Source: Panagrolaimus kolymaensis
Lineage: Eukaryota > Nematoda > Chromadorea > Rhabditida > Panagrolaimidae
Length of the DNA stretch: 64,000 nt
Reading direction: 5' to 3'
NCBI GenBank assembly: GCA_028622995.1
Contig: JAJQJQ010000025.1
Span: forward strand, 1,612,001 to 1,676,000
Each line of letters opens with the position of its first letter. Position 1 is the first letter of the stretch. Under the pieces are notes generated by a model. It was not told the DNA's origin, ran no database searches, and saw only the letters and a list, made by a program, of their open reading frames with translations. The translations under genes and the position numbers were made by a program. Positions 1-10,465 of the stretch are shown piece after piece.

Positions 1-779
1 AAGCAGCACTTTTAAGTTATTTAAATTCGCTATCCAAAGGCGATGTAACAGAAAATACTGTGGCTGAGAAACTTGAAAAATGGTGTGAAAATTATACAAA
101 AAAAGATGAAAGGCTTCAAAAAATATTTGACGAAATTCCAGAATTTAAAGGAAAAAATAATTCCAAAATTTTGATGGAAATTAAAAATTCTTATTTGCCT
201 ATTATTTCTTCAATTCTTCCAGATTTTAACGATTCCGAAGATATTAAAAATATTTTAATTATTGCTTTAAAAAGTTTTCATGTTTCTGGATTTCAATCAA
301 CGCTTTCATTTCTTCAAATTATTGTAATTATTCGAAATTTTGCTTTCCAAACTGCAAATAACAGCAACGGAAAAAAAGATGGTTCAGAAATACTCAATAA
401 TTTACTCGAAATTGATTCAAATTTAATAAAACAACTTTTTGATACAATTATTACAGAATATTTTAGACAAGTAAATTCTTCAAAAACTATTCTCTTGAAA
501 TATTCAAATTATGAAAAAGCTAAAACAGATTTTGAAACATATAAAAGAGTTATGGATTTATGTAAAAAGGAGCCACTTCCAATTCGAAAATATTGGCAAG
601 AACTTCAAGAATTTTTCGCCCAAACTGAACCCCAAATTAATGAAAACATTCAAGAAAGTGCAGCCATTTTGGAATTAATATTTAATAACAAAAAATATAA
701 GGGCAAAGTTAGACAACAACATTTAAATAATGAAATTATTATTCAAGAAGTGATTTATTTTCATCGAATCAAACCCTAA
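1..779 (+). CDS. C-terminal part of an unknown protein, cut by the left edge
   Basis: The reading frame is open from base 3 to the stop at 777-779 with no stop in about 258 codons, so this is the 3' exon of a gene that starts outside the window. The protein is rich in Lys, Asn, Ile and Glu and looks mostly alpha-helical. I see no signal peptide, no clear membrane segment and no motif I recognise. Stretches such as LEKWCENYTKK and LIKQLFDTIITEYF suggest amphipathic helices, possibly a helical-repeat or scaffold fold. AT-rich 3' sequence follows directly, then the 3' end of a minus-strand receptor gene. Function unknown. I am fairly sure it is coding because of its length and even amino acid composition. 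Confidence 0.6.
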   Translation, partial: AALLSYLNSLSKGDVTENTVAEKLEKWCENYTKKDERLQKIFDEIPEFKGKNNSKILMEIKNSYLPIISSILPDFNDSEDIKNILIIALKSFHVSGFQSTLSFLQIIVIIRNFAFQTANNSNGKKDGSEILNNLLEIDSNLIKQLFDTIITEYFRQVNSSKTILLKYSNYEKAKTDFETYKRVMDLCKKEPLPIRKYWQELQEFFAQTEPQINENIQESAAILELIFNNKKYKGKVRQQHLNNEIIIQEVIYFHRIKP

Positions 780-995
780 ACAAAAAAGTGCTTTAATTTT
801 CTGTTTTTTATTTGTTTAAAACTTTTTATAAAAATAAATTAATTTATATTAATTTTCGTCAAAGAAAAAAGATTAATGCATTCAAAATATTTTTTATCAA
901 CTTTGTTATTTTTTTAAAAATATAAATGAATTATAAAAACAAAAATGCAAAAAACAAAATAAAGTTTATTTGTTTTTTTAGAAAAAAGTATGAAA

Positions 996-2061
996 TTATG
1001 GGAAAAGACTTGATGGTATTTTCAAATGATTTTTACATGAATAATAAAAGGTTATGTATTCTTTTCGTGTTGTTGGACTAAAAAAAATAAAGTATTCGAT
1101 TAAAATCAAATTATTTAACTAAAAAAAATTTTGTACCTTAAAAGTATCAATGAAGCGGTTCCAGTCCAAGCAAAAATATCAGAAACATATGGTAATGCCG
1201 CCAATATAAATGCTGTAATAATTTCATTTGAAGCAAATAAAGGTCGTCCAACGTTATTACAAAGTCGAAAAGTTTGTGAAATAAAAATGATAAAGGTGAC
1301 AACTAAAAATTTGCTTAAAAAACTTTGAAAAAAAGGAAGCTTCTTTTGTACTTACAAAATAAACTTTTTTCATTTATCTTTGGCATGGTAGTTTTAGACC
1401 AACAAAAAATTTTCATGCATGATAAAATATTAAATATTGCTGATAAACATGTGGTTGCAAAATATAATATTGTTGTTATTGTAAATACGAAGGACATTAA
1501 TTCTTTATTTTTGTATGTCCATAAAACGGTGGAATTATCATCAGAAAATATGAATGCGCCAGGTTCATGAAGTCTATAACAAACATGAAAAAATGGCAGC
1601 AAAATCAACGCATAAATATACCATTTATTTCTCCAAATTTGTTCATGTTTAAGTGGAAACCAAAATAGCGTAAAACGATTAAATGCCATAAACATATGTC
1701 CCAAATATTGCATTAAAGTTGTGATAGTAAAAAGACTTAAAACAAAAGATGGAATATATTTTTGATTGGTTTTAAAAAAATCCATAAAAATTATTGTAGC
1801 TCTTGAACCAATTAAAAGCTAAATATAAAAAAATTTTATCCTTCGTTTTCATTTATATATTTTTAAAATTTTATATAAAATTTAACTTACAGCTAAATAA
1901 TTGCCCAAATCTGCAATAATTACAAATTGAAAAATGTTGTAAAACGCTCCTTTAAAAGTTGTTTTTCGCTTGCAAAATAAAAGAAATAAAATAGAGGCAT
2001 GAAAGGTATAAATTATCGATTCTATTACCAATGAAATAATATTCAGTGTAACAGACACCAT
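996..2061 (-). CDS. serpentine chemoreceptor, Srg/Srv type, four exons
   Basis: Seven-transmembrane receptor of about 293 residues. Reading the minus strand I join exons 2061-1891, 1818-1356, 1302-1137 and 1077-996. Their lengths (171+463+166+82) sum to 294 codons including the stop, and all introns have GT/AG ends. The family signature is MAFNRFTLFWFPLKHE followed by IW on the third-helix loop, as in nematode Srg/Srv receptors. Helix 6-7 contains PYVSDIFAWTG, and the C-terminal exon starts SPTTRKEY. Such receptors sit in sensory cilia and detect environmental chemicals; that role is family knowledge, and the ligand is unknown. The gene at 20337-21495 is a paralogue with the same first-exon and third-exon lengths and the same intron phases. 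Confidence 0.85.
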
Positions 2062-2215
2062 GGATAAAAATATAGAAAATAAGTAAAAAATACTTAAAAA
2101 AGTTTTCTATTTATTAAAACCCAAAGCTTTATTTTAAAATAATAATAATTTGTTTATTTGAACTTTTAATTACAATATATAGTATTAATTAAAAATTAAG
2201 TAATTAATTCTATGT

Positions 2216-2830
2216 AAGAAAATAACAAACACTCCCATCTTAATTAAAAGGCGTCATTCTATGTTTACTTCCTGTTAAAACTTGTAAGTGTTTTTTTCTT
2301 TCTTCATATGCTTAATAAATTTTTGAGTTAATTAAGATTATAACTTTAAACAACTACAAAAGAACAGCCGTGTTTTATTATTTTTTCCCTTTTGAATTAA
2401 CACTAAATATCATCCCAAATAAGTTAATTCCTCATTCGTTATGAAAATTTATTGTTTTTTCATAACAAAAAAAGTATTTTCATTAATTGTTCCATTTTAA
2501 AAAAGGGTTTTTAGAAATGTACTCAATCTTTATGTTTCATTAAAAAAAAAGTTATTTTCACTCGGATATTAAGAAATTTCCAATACAATGAATAAAAAAT
2601 ATTCAAAAAAAAAGAAGAAATTAATCCAACTATTGTTTTTCTTTTCCAAAGCGAATTTATAATAAAACGATGATCCAATCAAGGAATATTTTAGGCAAAA
2701 AGTGATTCACTCCTAAACTGATTCATTTTAAAACTGCTTTAAAAACTTTCTGCATTTTTTTCACAAAATTTTATATTATTCTCCTTGTCCTTTTCCTTCT
2801 CAACATGGTCGCTTATTATTGTTTGCTTGT
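2216..2830. repeat. upstream repeat, copy 1 (partner at 5698-6152)
   Basis: This stretch aligns by eye with 5698-6152 in the same orientation. Shared blocks in the same order are CCCATCTTAATTAAAAGGCG, TCATTCTATGT, AAAGAACAGC, ATCCCAAATAAGT, ATGATCCAA, TTTAGGCAAAAAGT and CATGGTCGCTT. Spacing and many bases have diverged. Copy 1 lies upstream of the DUF4139 gene at 3294 and copy 2 upstream of the beta-trefoil gene at 6377, so it behaves like a duplicated promoter region or an old dispersed element. I find no convincing coding frame in either copy. The rest of 2062-3218 is AT-rich sequence in which I see nothing else. Confidence 0.6.
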
Positions 2831-3218
2831 ATATTCGTATGATGTATGTTTTTGATTTATTAAAGTAATTAGGAAGATATATGCGTCAAAAAAATGATGG
2901 GGGATGCTTTTTCCTTTATTTTCTCTAACGTAATTTATACTCTTTTTTCTTTAAAAAAAATGTCGAGTGTAGTAACAATTTTTATAGCTCGTTATAAATT
3001 TTTTGAATTGTGTAAAAAAATCGTAATCATTTAAAATTTTATAATAATTATCAGGAAAGAAAAATTCGCCATAAAATTTATTTAAAAACTGAGAAACATT
3101 TTTCTTTCTACACAAAGGCGCTGCTCATCCAATGCATCACAAAAAAAGAAGGTTATTTCGACACTCTTCGATAATAACGGCCCACCCATTTTGCAAAGTC
3201 GCCAGCAAAAAAAAACTC

Positions 3219-3226
3219 TATAAAAG
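3219..3226 (+). promoter_or_regulatory. TATA box of the DUF4139 gene
   Basis: TATAAAAG lies 68 bases before the chosen ATG at 3294, a spacing that leaves a short 5' leader. It stands in a locally GC-richer patch (GCGCGC just downstream) that is unusual here. Position and sequence are seen; function is inferred. Confidence 0.45.
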
Positions 3227-3293
3227 CGCGCATTTTTCTTCCATTTTTCATTCTTTCTTTTTTTGTCGCTCGCAAAGCGGTCGTCAAAAAAAG

Positions 3294-5162
3294 ATGGCTC
3301 TCGTTTGCTCGCATTTAGATTTGGATGCGCGGGAAATTCTAATTAAAGCTGTTACAGTTTACACCGATCGAGCTGAAGTTACTCGAGATTTCAAAGTTAA
3401 TTTAAAACCTGGATTAAATGAAATTCTATTAGAAAATGTTTCAAATTCCATTGAAAAAGATTCAATTCAAATTGAAGGGTATGGAAATGCAACGATTCAT
3501 GAAGTTAAATTTGAAACAAAATTTATTAATACTGAAACAGAAAATATTCCAAAAGTCAACGAATTAAAAGGTGAATTAAAAAAACTCGAAGCTCAAGTTC
3601 AAAAAGAAAAAGATTTACAAAGTGTTTACACAACTCGAATTGAAACCTTGAATAATCTCATCGGCCAAAATAAAGAAAAAGGAGCCCATTCAATTCTGAG
3701 TTTCGATGATACTCTTATTTCTTCCATCAATAAATTTTTTGAATTCCATGAAGAAAAATCGGTTGAAACTAAAGCCAAAGTTCGAGAATCTGAACAAAAA
3801 ATTACTTCAATCAACGCAGAAATTAATCGAATAAATAAAGAAATCAACCAACATCAACATATTCGAGAAGCTAAATTGTAAGTAAATACTAAGGAAAAAA
3901 TTAAGTTTAATTTTTTCATTTTTAGTGTAATTACAATTGAAGCTGAAAGTGAATCTACCACTGAAGAAGAAGTTAAATTTACTCTCACTTATCAAGTTTA
4001 TAATGCTCGTTGGACTGCAGCTTACGATATTCGAGTCAAAAGAGAAAAGGATCAACATCAAATGATTTTGAATTATGTTGGAAAAATTACTCAAAAAACT
4101 GGAGAAGATTGGAATAATGTTGAATTGTCTCTTTCCACTGCTCAACCAGCTTTGGGAGGAAATTTGCCTGAACTTGGAACTACAATAGTTGAAATTTATC
4201 GCCCTCCGCCAGTTCATAACAATAGAACTGCCTATTTTGGATATGCTTGTCATCAACAACAAATGCAACAACATCAAATGCAACAGCAAAGACAAACGCC
4301 ACAGATGATGCAACAACAAATGCAACAGCCTCATCGACAACCTTCACCACCTCCAGTGATGAAACAAGCAGTTACTGTAGTTGAAGAAGATGTGCTTTCA
4401 ACAACTTTTTCTGTTCCCTCAAAAAAGACTATTCCCTCTGATAGTGCAGAGCATAAAGTAACTATTTCCATTCAAAATCTCACTGCCTACCTTCATCATC
4501 ATTGTGTTCCCAAAAAGAATACAAACGTATATTTAATGGCCACGGTTATCAACGATAGCGACTATCCCCTTATTTCGGGACCAGCTACAGTTTATTTGAA
4601 TAATTCCTTATCCACCAAAATCCAACTCAAAGCTGCTTCATGTGGAGAAAAGTTTGTTATTCCTTTGGGAATTGATAGAAGTTTGAAAGTTATTTACAAA
4701 CCCAAACACAAATTCCAAACTAAAGTAAGTTAATTGTTTAGAAAAATTCTATGGTATTAAATTTGAAGTTGTGAATAAAAATAAATTTTTTAGAGTGGTA
4801 TGATATGCAAAAATCCAAATTCCACCACTGAGCAAAGAATTATGGTTAAAAATACCAAACGAGCTGAATCCGTTTTAATCACGCTTCATGAATCTATTCC
4901 AAAATCCACAGATGAAAAAGTTCAGGTTAAAGTTATTTCTCCCGAAATCACTCCAAATATCGCAACAAAATCTACAAATGGCGAGGAAGAAATTAATGTC
5001 CATAAATTACCTACAGTTGGAGCAGTTTTGGATGATTTAAATAATTTGCTTTGGACCGAAAAAATCAAGCCCGAACATGAAAAGGAATTTATTGTTAAAT
5101 GGTCCATCGATTATCCACCTTGGGAAACTCTTCAATATTCTGAACAACATCAAAGTGAATAA
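3294..5162 (+). CDS. DUF4140/DUF4139 (MucA-inhibitor-like) protein, three exons
   Basis: Exons 3294-3877, 3926-4724 and 4794-5162 (584+799+369 nt) give a 583-residue protein with GT/AG introns. The N-terminal part has the DUF4140 pattern: AVTVYTDRAEVTRDF near residue 18, then LLENVSNSIEKDSIQIEG. A Lys/Glu-rich coiled coil follows (about residues 85-190). The DUF4139 beta-rich domain comes next, with LTYQVYNARWTAAYDIRV and TQKTGEDWNNVELSLSTAQP. A Gln/Met/His-rich insert, encoded by CAA/CAG/ATG repeats at about 4250-4340, interrupts it. The family is found from bacteria to animals (nematode F37C4.5-like) and its biochemical role is not established. I chose the ATG at 3294, not the upstream frame extension, because it follows the TATA box and starts the conserved region. 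Cytosolic by appearance. Confidence 0.85.
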
Positions 5163-5375
5163 ATACTTTAAATAAAAAACTTTTATGAAAAAAATGATCA
5201 TGTTTTTTAATTTAATGTTTGTATTTTTGAATTAAATAAAAACCTAAAAAAATTATAAATTATTTTTCCTCTCAAAAATGTCGATTTCTAATATTCCAAG
5301 CTTAATCGAAACATATGGAATACATAATTACATGAAAACTACTTAAGGATAATTTGCAAAGGTTTTTATTAAAAA

Positions 5376-5579
5376 TTATTTTTTGCTTATAATTTTTATT
5401 AAATTTTTAAATAAAGGCTTTCCACAAATTCTATCAAGATCATCATCATTCATGGACAATATTGCAATTCCATCAAATACATGTTTACCAGCAACTTTAA
5501 TTTTATATTCGGTTACTTTTAATTGATAATAACCTCGACAGTAAAATATCGAGTTTCGCTCAATTTTTTGTAATGGATT
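5376..5579 (-). pseudogene. possible exon relic, 67-codon open frame
   Basis: A minus-strand frame between two stops reads like real protein (for example KVAGKHVFDGIAILSMNDDD and LDRICGKPLFKNLIK) but has no ATG and no partner exon I can find. It sits between the DUF4139 gene and the second upstream repeat. It may be the last exon of a lost gene or a chance frame. The family was not recognised. Confidence 0.25.
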
Positions 5580-5698
5580 TTATAAATTCCGCAATTAATA
5601 GCCTTTCACCGAGTAAAGAATTGGTGGAAGATTCCGAAGCTGAGGAATTCAGAAAAAATGCTAATGAAATTAATAAACCTTCATTTAATTCTTTGTAA
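5573..5698 (+). CDS. 41-codon small open frame
   Basis: ATG at 5573 to TAA at 5696-5698. The peptide begins MDFINSAINSLSPSKELVED and is acidic. It overlaps the minus-strand relic by only a few bases and ends where upstream repeat copy 2 begins. It could be a remnant of a coding exon or a chance frame. Confidence 0.2.
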   Translation: MDFINSAINSLSPSKELVEDSEAEEFRKNANEINKPSFNSL

Positions 5699-6152
5699 AT
5701 GAAAGAAAAACGTTCCCATCTTAATTAAAAGGCGTCATTCTATGTCTACTTTCTGTTATAAGTGTTTTTTCTTTTATATGTTTAAAACACATTTTTGTGT
5801 TTATTAAGATTACAACTTTAAACACCTACAAAAAGAACAGCGATGCTTCATTATTTTTTACATTTTGATTTAACACAAAATATTTATCCCAAATAAGTCT
5901 GTTGTTCTTCATTTATTATGAAAACTTATTGTTTCTTCATATTAAAAAACTTTTTTTTTTCAAAAATGGTTTAATAATAAAACAATGATCCAACCAGGGT
6001 ATAGTTTAGGCAAAAAGTAACTCACTCTAGAACAGACTCATTTCGAAATACTTTAAATTAAATTAAAAGAAACTTATTGCAATTAATTCACACTTTTTTT
6101 GTTGTTGTTATTCTTTTTGTCCTTCCATCATGGTCGCTTGATTTTTGCTTGC
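5698..6152. repeat. upstream repeat, copy 2 (partner at 2216-2830)
   Basis: Same-orientation, diverged copy of 2216-2830, sharing blocks including CCCATCTTAATTAAAAGGCG, ATCCCAAATAAGT and CATGGTCGCTT. Together the two copies flank the DUF4139 gene as direct repeats. Copy 2 is shorter because several AT-rich stretches present in copy 1 are missing. Confidence 0.6.
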
Positions 6153-6376
6153 TGTTGATTGCAAAAAAAAAATAAATTATTCGCGTTAAGAATTTCTAGA
6201 AATGTTACCTTGATTGAATTCAAACTTATTTTTGTTAGTTGCTCAAGGTTTATTTCTTACTTTTAGATTACTCACTTTCTTGTGACTTTTTTTTACCTCT
6301 GATAAAAAAATTTCTCGGTTTATATCGCATTTTTTAATGGAATCCTTAATTTTTGATTTAACTTTCAGAAATTTTA

Positions 6377-7495
6377 ATGAATTCAAAAAAAGATTGTTGC
6401 TTCAAGTTAAATAAAGAATTTCGAGATATTCGATTATCTACAGATCAAAATCTTCAAAAAATCAAAGATGTTATTACTTCGATTGAAAAGTATCAGGTTC
6501 AACATCCAGAAAGTGATTTGAGCGAATTAAAACTTGCAGAGTCCCTTGAGAATTTAAGATTATTTGTTTCAAAATTTAATGAATATAATCCAAATTTAAA
6601 ATATATTTTTATTCAATCTCCTCATGGACATTGGATTTCAAGCCAAGATGGTCGACGACCTATTTATTGTTCATTTGGAAAATTTGATCGCGATGTTCCT
6701 CTGGCATGGGAAGTTTTTGAAATTCATGAAATCAATGAAAATGGAAAAATTGCCTTAAAATCTTGCAAAAAATATGTTTCATCTGAAAATGGTGAAAATC
6801 CAATGAAATGTGATCGACAAGAAATAGGCGAATGGGAAAAGTTTGATTTAATAAACCATGGAAGCGATATATTTTCTTTCAAGGGAAATAATGGCAAATA
6901 TGTTTCATGCGAGCCTGGAAAAGAATATATAACTTGCACCTCCGATGAAATAAATGATAATGAAAAGTTTTATTTTTGTCATCTTAAAAATCATGAAGCT
7001 GAAATAAATATTAATTGGACTCAATTTGAATTATATTTCACTAAACTCACAAATGAATATAATGATGCCATGGATTTTAAAGCAAAAATCAACCCAGAAA
7101 AATATTATATTAAAAATGAAATTGAAGTTTATCATGAAGGTGGTGGAGGAAGAGGAAGAGGAAACCATTATTTTACGTATCATGAACAAAAAATATTTAA
7201 TCAAAAAGCATTTAAAACTAAAATGCATGAAGCTGATGAAAAGGTTTATGATGCTAAATCCAGGCTTGATCGAGCTGTTAATGAATTGCATGGTTTTCTT
7301 TGGGGTGAAAAACGGAATCAAGAAAAGGTTTCAAAAATGCTTAAGAAATTAGTTCCAACTATTGCTATTCTTGAAGGAAAGCCTATCCCTGAAGAAAAAA
7401 CTGAAAAAACAGATAATAGAATGAATGAAGCCGAAAGAAATGATAGTTCCGATGAAGATGATTATGAAGATATGGAATCTGATGATGATGAATGA
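6377..7495 (+). CDS. beta-trefoil (fascin/actin-crosslinking-like) protein with acidic tail
   Basis: A single exon of 372 residues. A splice-acceptor-like TTTCAG lies just before the ATG, which suggests trans-splicing or a 5' UTR intron. Residues 1-75 are helical. Residues 75-205 hold three trefoil-type repeats typical of fascin-like domains: YIFIQSPHGHWISSQDG, KIALKSCKKYVSSENG and IFSFKGNNGKYVSCEPG. A basic coiled-coil part with a GGGGRGRG turn (about 257-264) follows. The C-terminus is very acidic (SSDEDDYEDMESDDDE). No signal peptide is seen. Related domains in other proteins bind actin or sugars; which applies here is unknown. Other-frame open frames over this gene are shadows. Confidence 0.75.
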   Translation: MNSKKDCCFKLNKEFRDIRLSTDQNLQKIKDVITSIEKYQVQHPESDLSELKLAESLENLRLFVSKFNEYNPNLKYIFIQSPHGHWISSQDGRRPIYCSFGKFDRDVPLAWEVFEIHEINENGKIALKSCKKYVSSENGENPMKCDRQEIGEWEKFDLINHGSDIFSFKGNNGKYVSCEPGKEYITCTSDEINDNEKFYFCHLKNHEAEININWTQFELYFTKLTNEYNDAMDFKAKINPEKYYIKNEIEVYHEGGGGRGRGNHYFTYHEQKIFNQKAFKTKMHEADEKVYDAKSRLDRAVNELHGFLWGEKRNQEKVSKMLKKLVPTIAILEGKPIPEEKTEKTDNRMNEAERNDSSDEDDYEDMESDDDE

Positions 7496-8201
7496 AAAAA
7501 AGCTGGCGATGATTCATTCTTACTTTCTTTTATATTTTTTTAAACTTTTCACTTACCTCTTTTTTGTCGTCTTGTGATACTTATTTTCAAAACCAAAACA
7601 AACAAAAAACTTGCAAAGATACTACCTCTTTTTATGCAAAGATGCTTTCTTTTTACATATTTTAGAAATTTAAATAAATATTTCACAACTGCGTATTTTT
7701 TGGTCGTAATTTGCATATGTCTTTTTTTTAACTCCAAAAGTTGCTTTTTACAGACAAAAAAATCTAATAAAAATTCATTTTTGAAAATTATAGAATGTTA
7801 TTTATTTTTAATTCTTTTAAACACAATGAAATTTTCACTTTAAAGTTTAAACATATCCAAAAGCGATAGCTTTTTATAATCTTTATTTCATATTACCAGA
7901 ATTATTTTTTTAAGTCGAATAAAAATTTTTCTATATATGCTTTATTATTAATTTATTTATTTTATTTTTGGAGATTTGTAGAAATAAAAAAAAAATAAAA
8001 GTAAATATTTACTTGACAAACTTTTTAATTTATATTTGCGCTAAGTTCTTGTGTTTCATTCAAACTTTCAATTGAGAGCAACGCCCCCTTATTGACATCA
8101 ATGGATGGTTATTGGTGTATATTGATTGTAATAGTTTGATTTTGGAAAATATAAAAATCACTTGTTTGATTAAAGATAAAAAAATAAGTTTTTTTTTAGT
8201 T
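7496..8201. other. AT-rich intergenic sequence
   Basis: The 3' flank of the trefoil gene, with poly-T and poly-A runs. Open frames on both strands here have low-complexity Phe/Ile/Lys translations and no splice support, so I call no gene. Confidence 0.5.
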
Positions 8202-8483
8202 TTATGCTTTGAATTTACAAAGAAAAAAATGGACATAATATATACTGGTATGGTTTTGATGAAAAACAAATTCTACGTAATCTTTTTTTATCATATTAAA
8301 ATAATTTGCTTTGAATTTAACTTTATATTTTCCAATATCATAATTTAAAGCAAAAAAACCATCTGGTTTTGATGTGCCGTAATTTGGTGAAGTTATAACT
8401 GATTGATAAGGAAATTGTGGAATTTTTATTTTTTCAAAGAGATTATGATCAGTCAAAAAACAGATGTCACAAACCACAAACAA
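8202..8483 (-). pseudogene. possible CUB-domain exon relic
   Basis: The minus-strand frame reads VITSPNYGTSKPDGFFALNY, then VKFKANYFNMIKKDYVEFVF. This resembles the core of a CUB domain (SPNYP...F..F.....DYVEV). The usual cysteines are absent, there is no signal peptide, and I could not find flanking exons in the right frame. It is most likely a decayed or isolated exon. The CUB assignment is a resemblance only. Confidence 0.25.
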
Positions 8484-8505
8484 ACAAACACACGGATTTT
8501 TTTCA

Positions 8506-8628
8506 ATGGCTAAGGGGAAAAATAATTTAAAGCTTCATGACGAAATCGCTGCCAAATGGAAGCCGGCCGACCAAAAACCCCATACTAGTGTAGTTGGTCT
8601 TGTAAAACAGCAACACTTTTTAATTTAA
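8506..8628 (+). CDS. 40-residue basic small open frame
   Basis: ATG at 8506 to TAA at 8626-8628, starting MAKGKNNLKLHDEIAAKWKP. It is noticeably GC-richer and more codon-like than its flanks. A GTAAAA after the Leu codon could be a splice donor, making this the first exon of something whose remainder I cannot identify. Confidence 0.25.
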   Translation: MAKGKNNLKLHDEIAAKWKPADQKPHTSVVGLVKQQHFLI

Positions 8629-9290
8629 AAACTTTTGTATTGGTTATTTTTAACCGACATTTTTTTTTTATTCAAAATTTTTTATATACCCTTTTTATTG
8701 AGAAAATTGTCGAAATTTGTTCTTCATTCATGCTTTTATTTTTAAAATTTTCGGTTTTTTCATGCAAAATAAATTAAGTTTGAGCAATCTTTATTTTTCG
8801 GCTAAAAAATTTCGAATGTGCTTAGATTTCTTGCGCCATTCTTTAAATATTTGTTGTCTGTTTATAATAAAATTATAATATTATTAATATATAAATATTC
8901 TTAATTTTTATATGAAAGAAAAATGTGGGTTTTTTTCTTTCTTCTAAAATAACTTTGACTCTAAATTTCGCAAACAATGAAAAACGCAACATTTTAATTT
9001 TTTGTTAAGAAAAAATAAACTTAAAACACTGTAAAATTTGCGTGAGACTTTTTTGTTTCGCTTTAAAAATTATATATATACGTAATCTTTGTACGGCGGA
9101 TGTTTTTGTCGTCCATATTTATTTTTTTGTATTCTTAAACTTTTATACTCAAAATTAAAGCATTTTAAATTTTTTTATTTATTTTCCTCCAAAAATATAA
9201 TTTACTAAAATTTTAAAGACAATAAAATACAAAAATAAAATGAAAAAAGTTTCTAATCCTGAACCTTTAACGCTTTTCAAAAAATAAATA
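8629..9290. other. AT-rich intergenic sequence upstream of a receptor gene
   Basis: No open frame of substance, no repeat pair and no RNA gene were recognised. Runs of T and A dominate. Confidence 0.5.
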
Positions 9291-9299
9291 TATAAAAAG
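9291..9299 (+). promoter_or_regulatory. TATA box of the receptor gene at 9341
   Basis: TATAAAAAG ends 41 bases before the ATG at 9341, allowing a very short leader. Function is inferred from position and sequence. Confidence 0.4.
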
Positions 9300-9340
9300 T
9301 CATTTCATTCTTTATTCGGCTTTAATAAATTTTTATTACC

Positions 9341-10465
9341 ATGAGTTCAAATATTTTAGCGACGTCGACTTTTTCTTCTTTTGGAAGCTTAAATTGGAAT
9401 ATAAGCAAAGAGTTTTCAAATACTTTGAAAGCAATTACAAACTGGATTAACAATATTGGAGTATTATTTGAAATTACATTTATTATATTTTTTGTTGCAC
9501 AACTTTTAAATCCTAAATCAAGCTACCGTACACCATATTTTTTTATTTTTACATTTGGTTGTTGCTTTGATGCCATACCAAAATGCCTCTTTTTGGGATA
9601 TAGTTATATTAGTTCTACCTTTTTTGAATACTTCACAACTCCATTTCAATGGTATCAAGGAAATTCCAATGCTATGTGTAATACTATACTTGCATTAAAT
9701 CGATTCACAGCTATCGTATTTTATTATAAATTTAGTCAATTTTGGACAAAGAAAAAAACTGCATTTATTTTTGGTTTTTTAGTTATATATCCATTTTTGA
9801 TTGAACTTTATAAACCTCAGAGACTTTTGTGTGATATTACAGGCAATTTTTGTCCAGATACAATTCGTAAATCATTCAATACAACAAACTTTGATTTAAT
9901 GCTTTTACCAACCCTTGATTTGGCCAATGCCATAATTGCAACAATTCTTTGTTCTAGTGCAGGATTTTATCAATTATTTCGTGGTAAAAGTTTTCAAATA
10001 AAAATTCAAAGATTTGAATTAATTTTATTGGCTCAATCCTTCCTTTCATCGGTTTGTCTAATATTTTCTTCAACTTTATCATGGCTTTCATTTATGAATA
10101 CAGTAACAGAAATTAACAAAAGTCCAGAAGCTACCCGAATTATAAATTTGCAAATAGCTTTATTTTGTATAAGCGATATTTTTTATACTTTTTATCATTA
10201 TTCAAGTTTGGTTTTATTATTTTCTCTTTCGTAAGTTTTAGAACGAATTTTCATGGTATTTTTTTTAAGTTTAAATTAAAAATTGGTTTCAATAAAATAA
10301 TATTGTATTTTTAGAAGTGTATTCCGTCAAAAATATTTAACTTTTTATAAAATGAATTACTTTTTTAATTTTCTCCCTTGGAACAAATTTCAACCATCCA
10401 TAATCTCCACAATTTCTAACAACAATAATGGAGCAACACGATCGGCGGTGATAATAATTAATTAG
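9341..10465 (+). CDS. serpentine chemoreceptor, two exons
   Basis: Exons 9341-10230 and 10315-10465 (890+151 nt) give 346 residues. The intron has GTAAGT/TTTTTAG ends and the C-terminus lies in exon 2. Seven hydrophobic segments are visible. The loop after helix 3 reads LALNRFTAIVFYYKFSQFW, the NRFT...FW pattern of the nematode Srg/Srv/Srx superfamily. The second extracellular loop has paired cysteines (LLCDITGNFC). Helix 7 ends with FYTFYHYSSLVLLFSLSS, and the tail is Asn/Ser-rich. The likely role is sensing an external chemical in sensory neurons (family knowledge). It stands alone in its region, on the opposite strand to the other receptors. Confidence 0.85.

Noticed and set aside
7026..7352. 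Second-frame open frames over the trefoil gene
   Set aside because: Shadows of the 372-codon gene; Met/Ile/Lys-rich translation.
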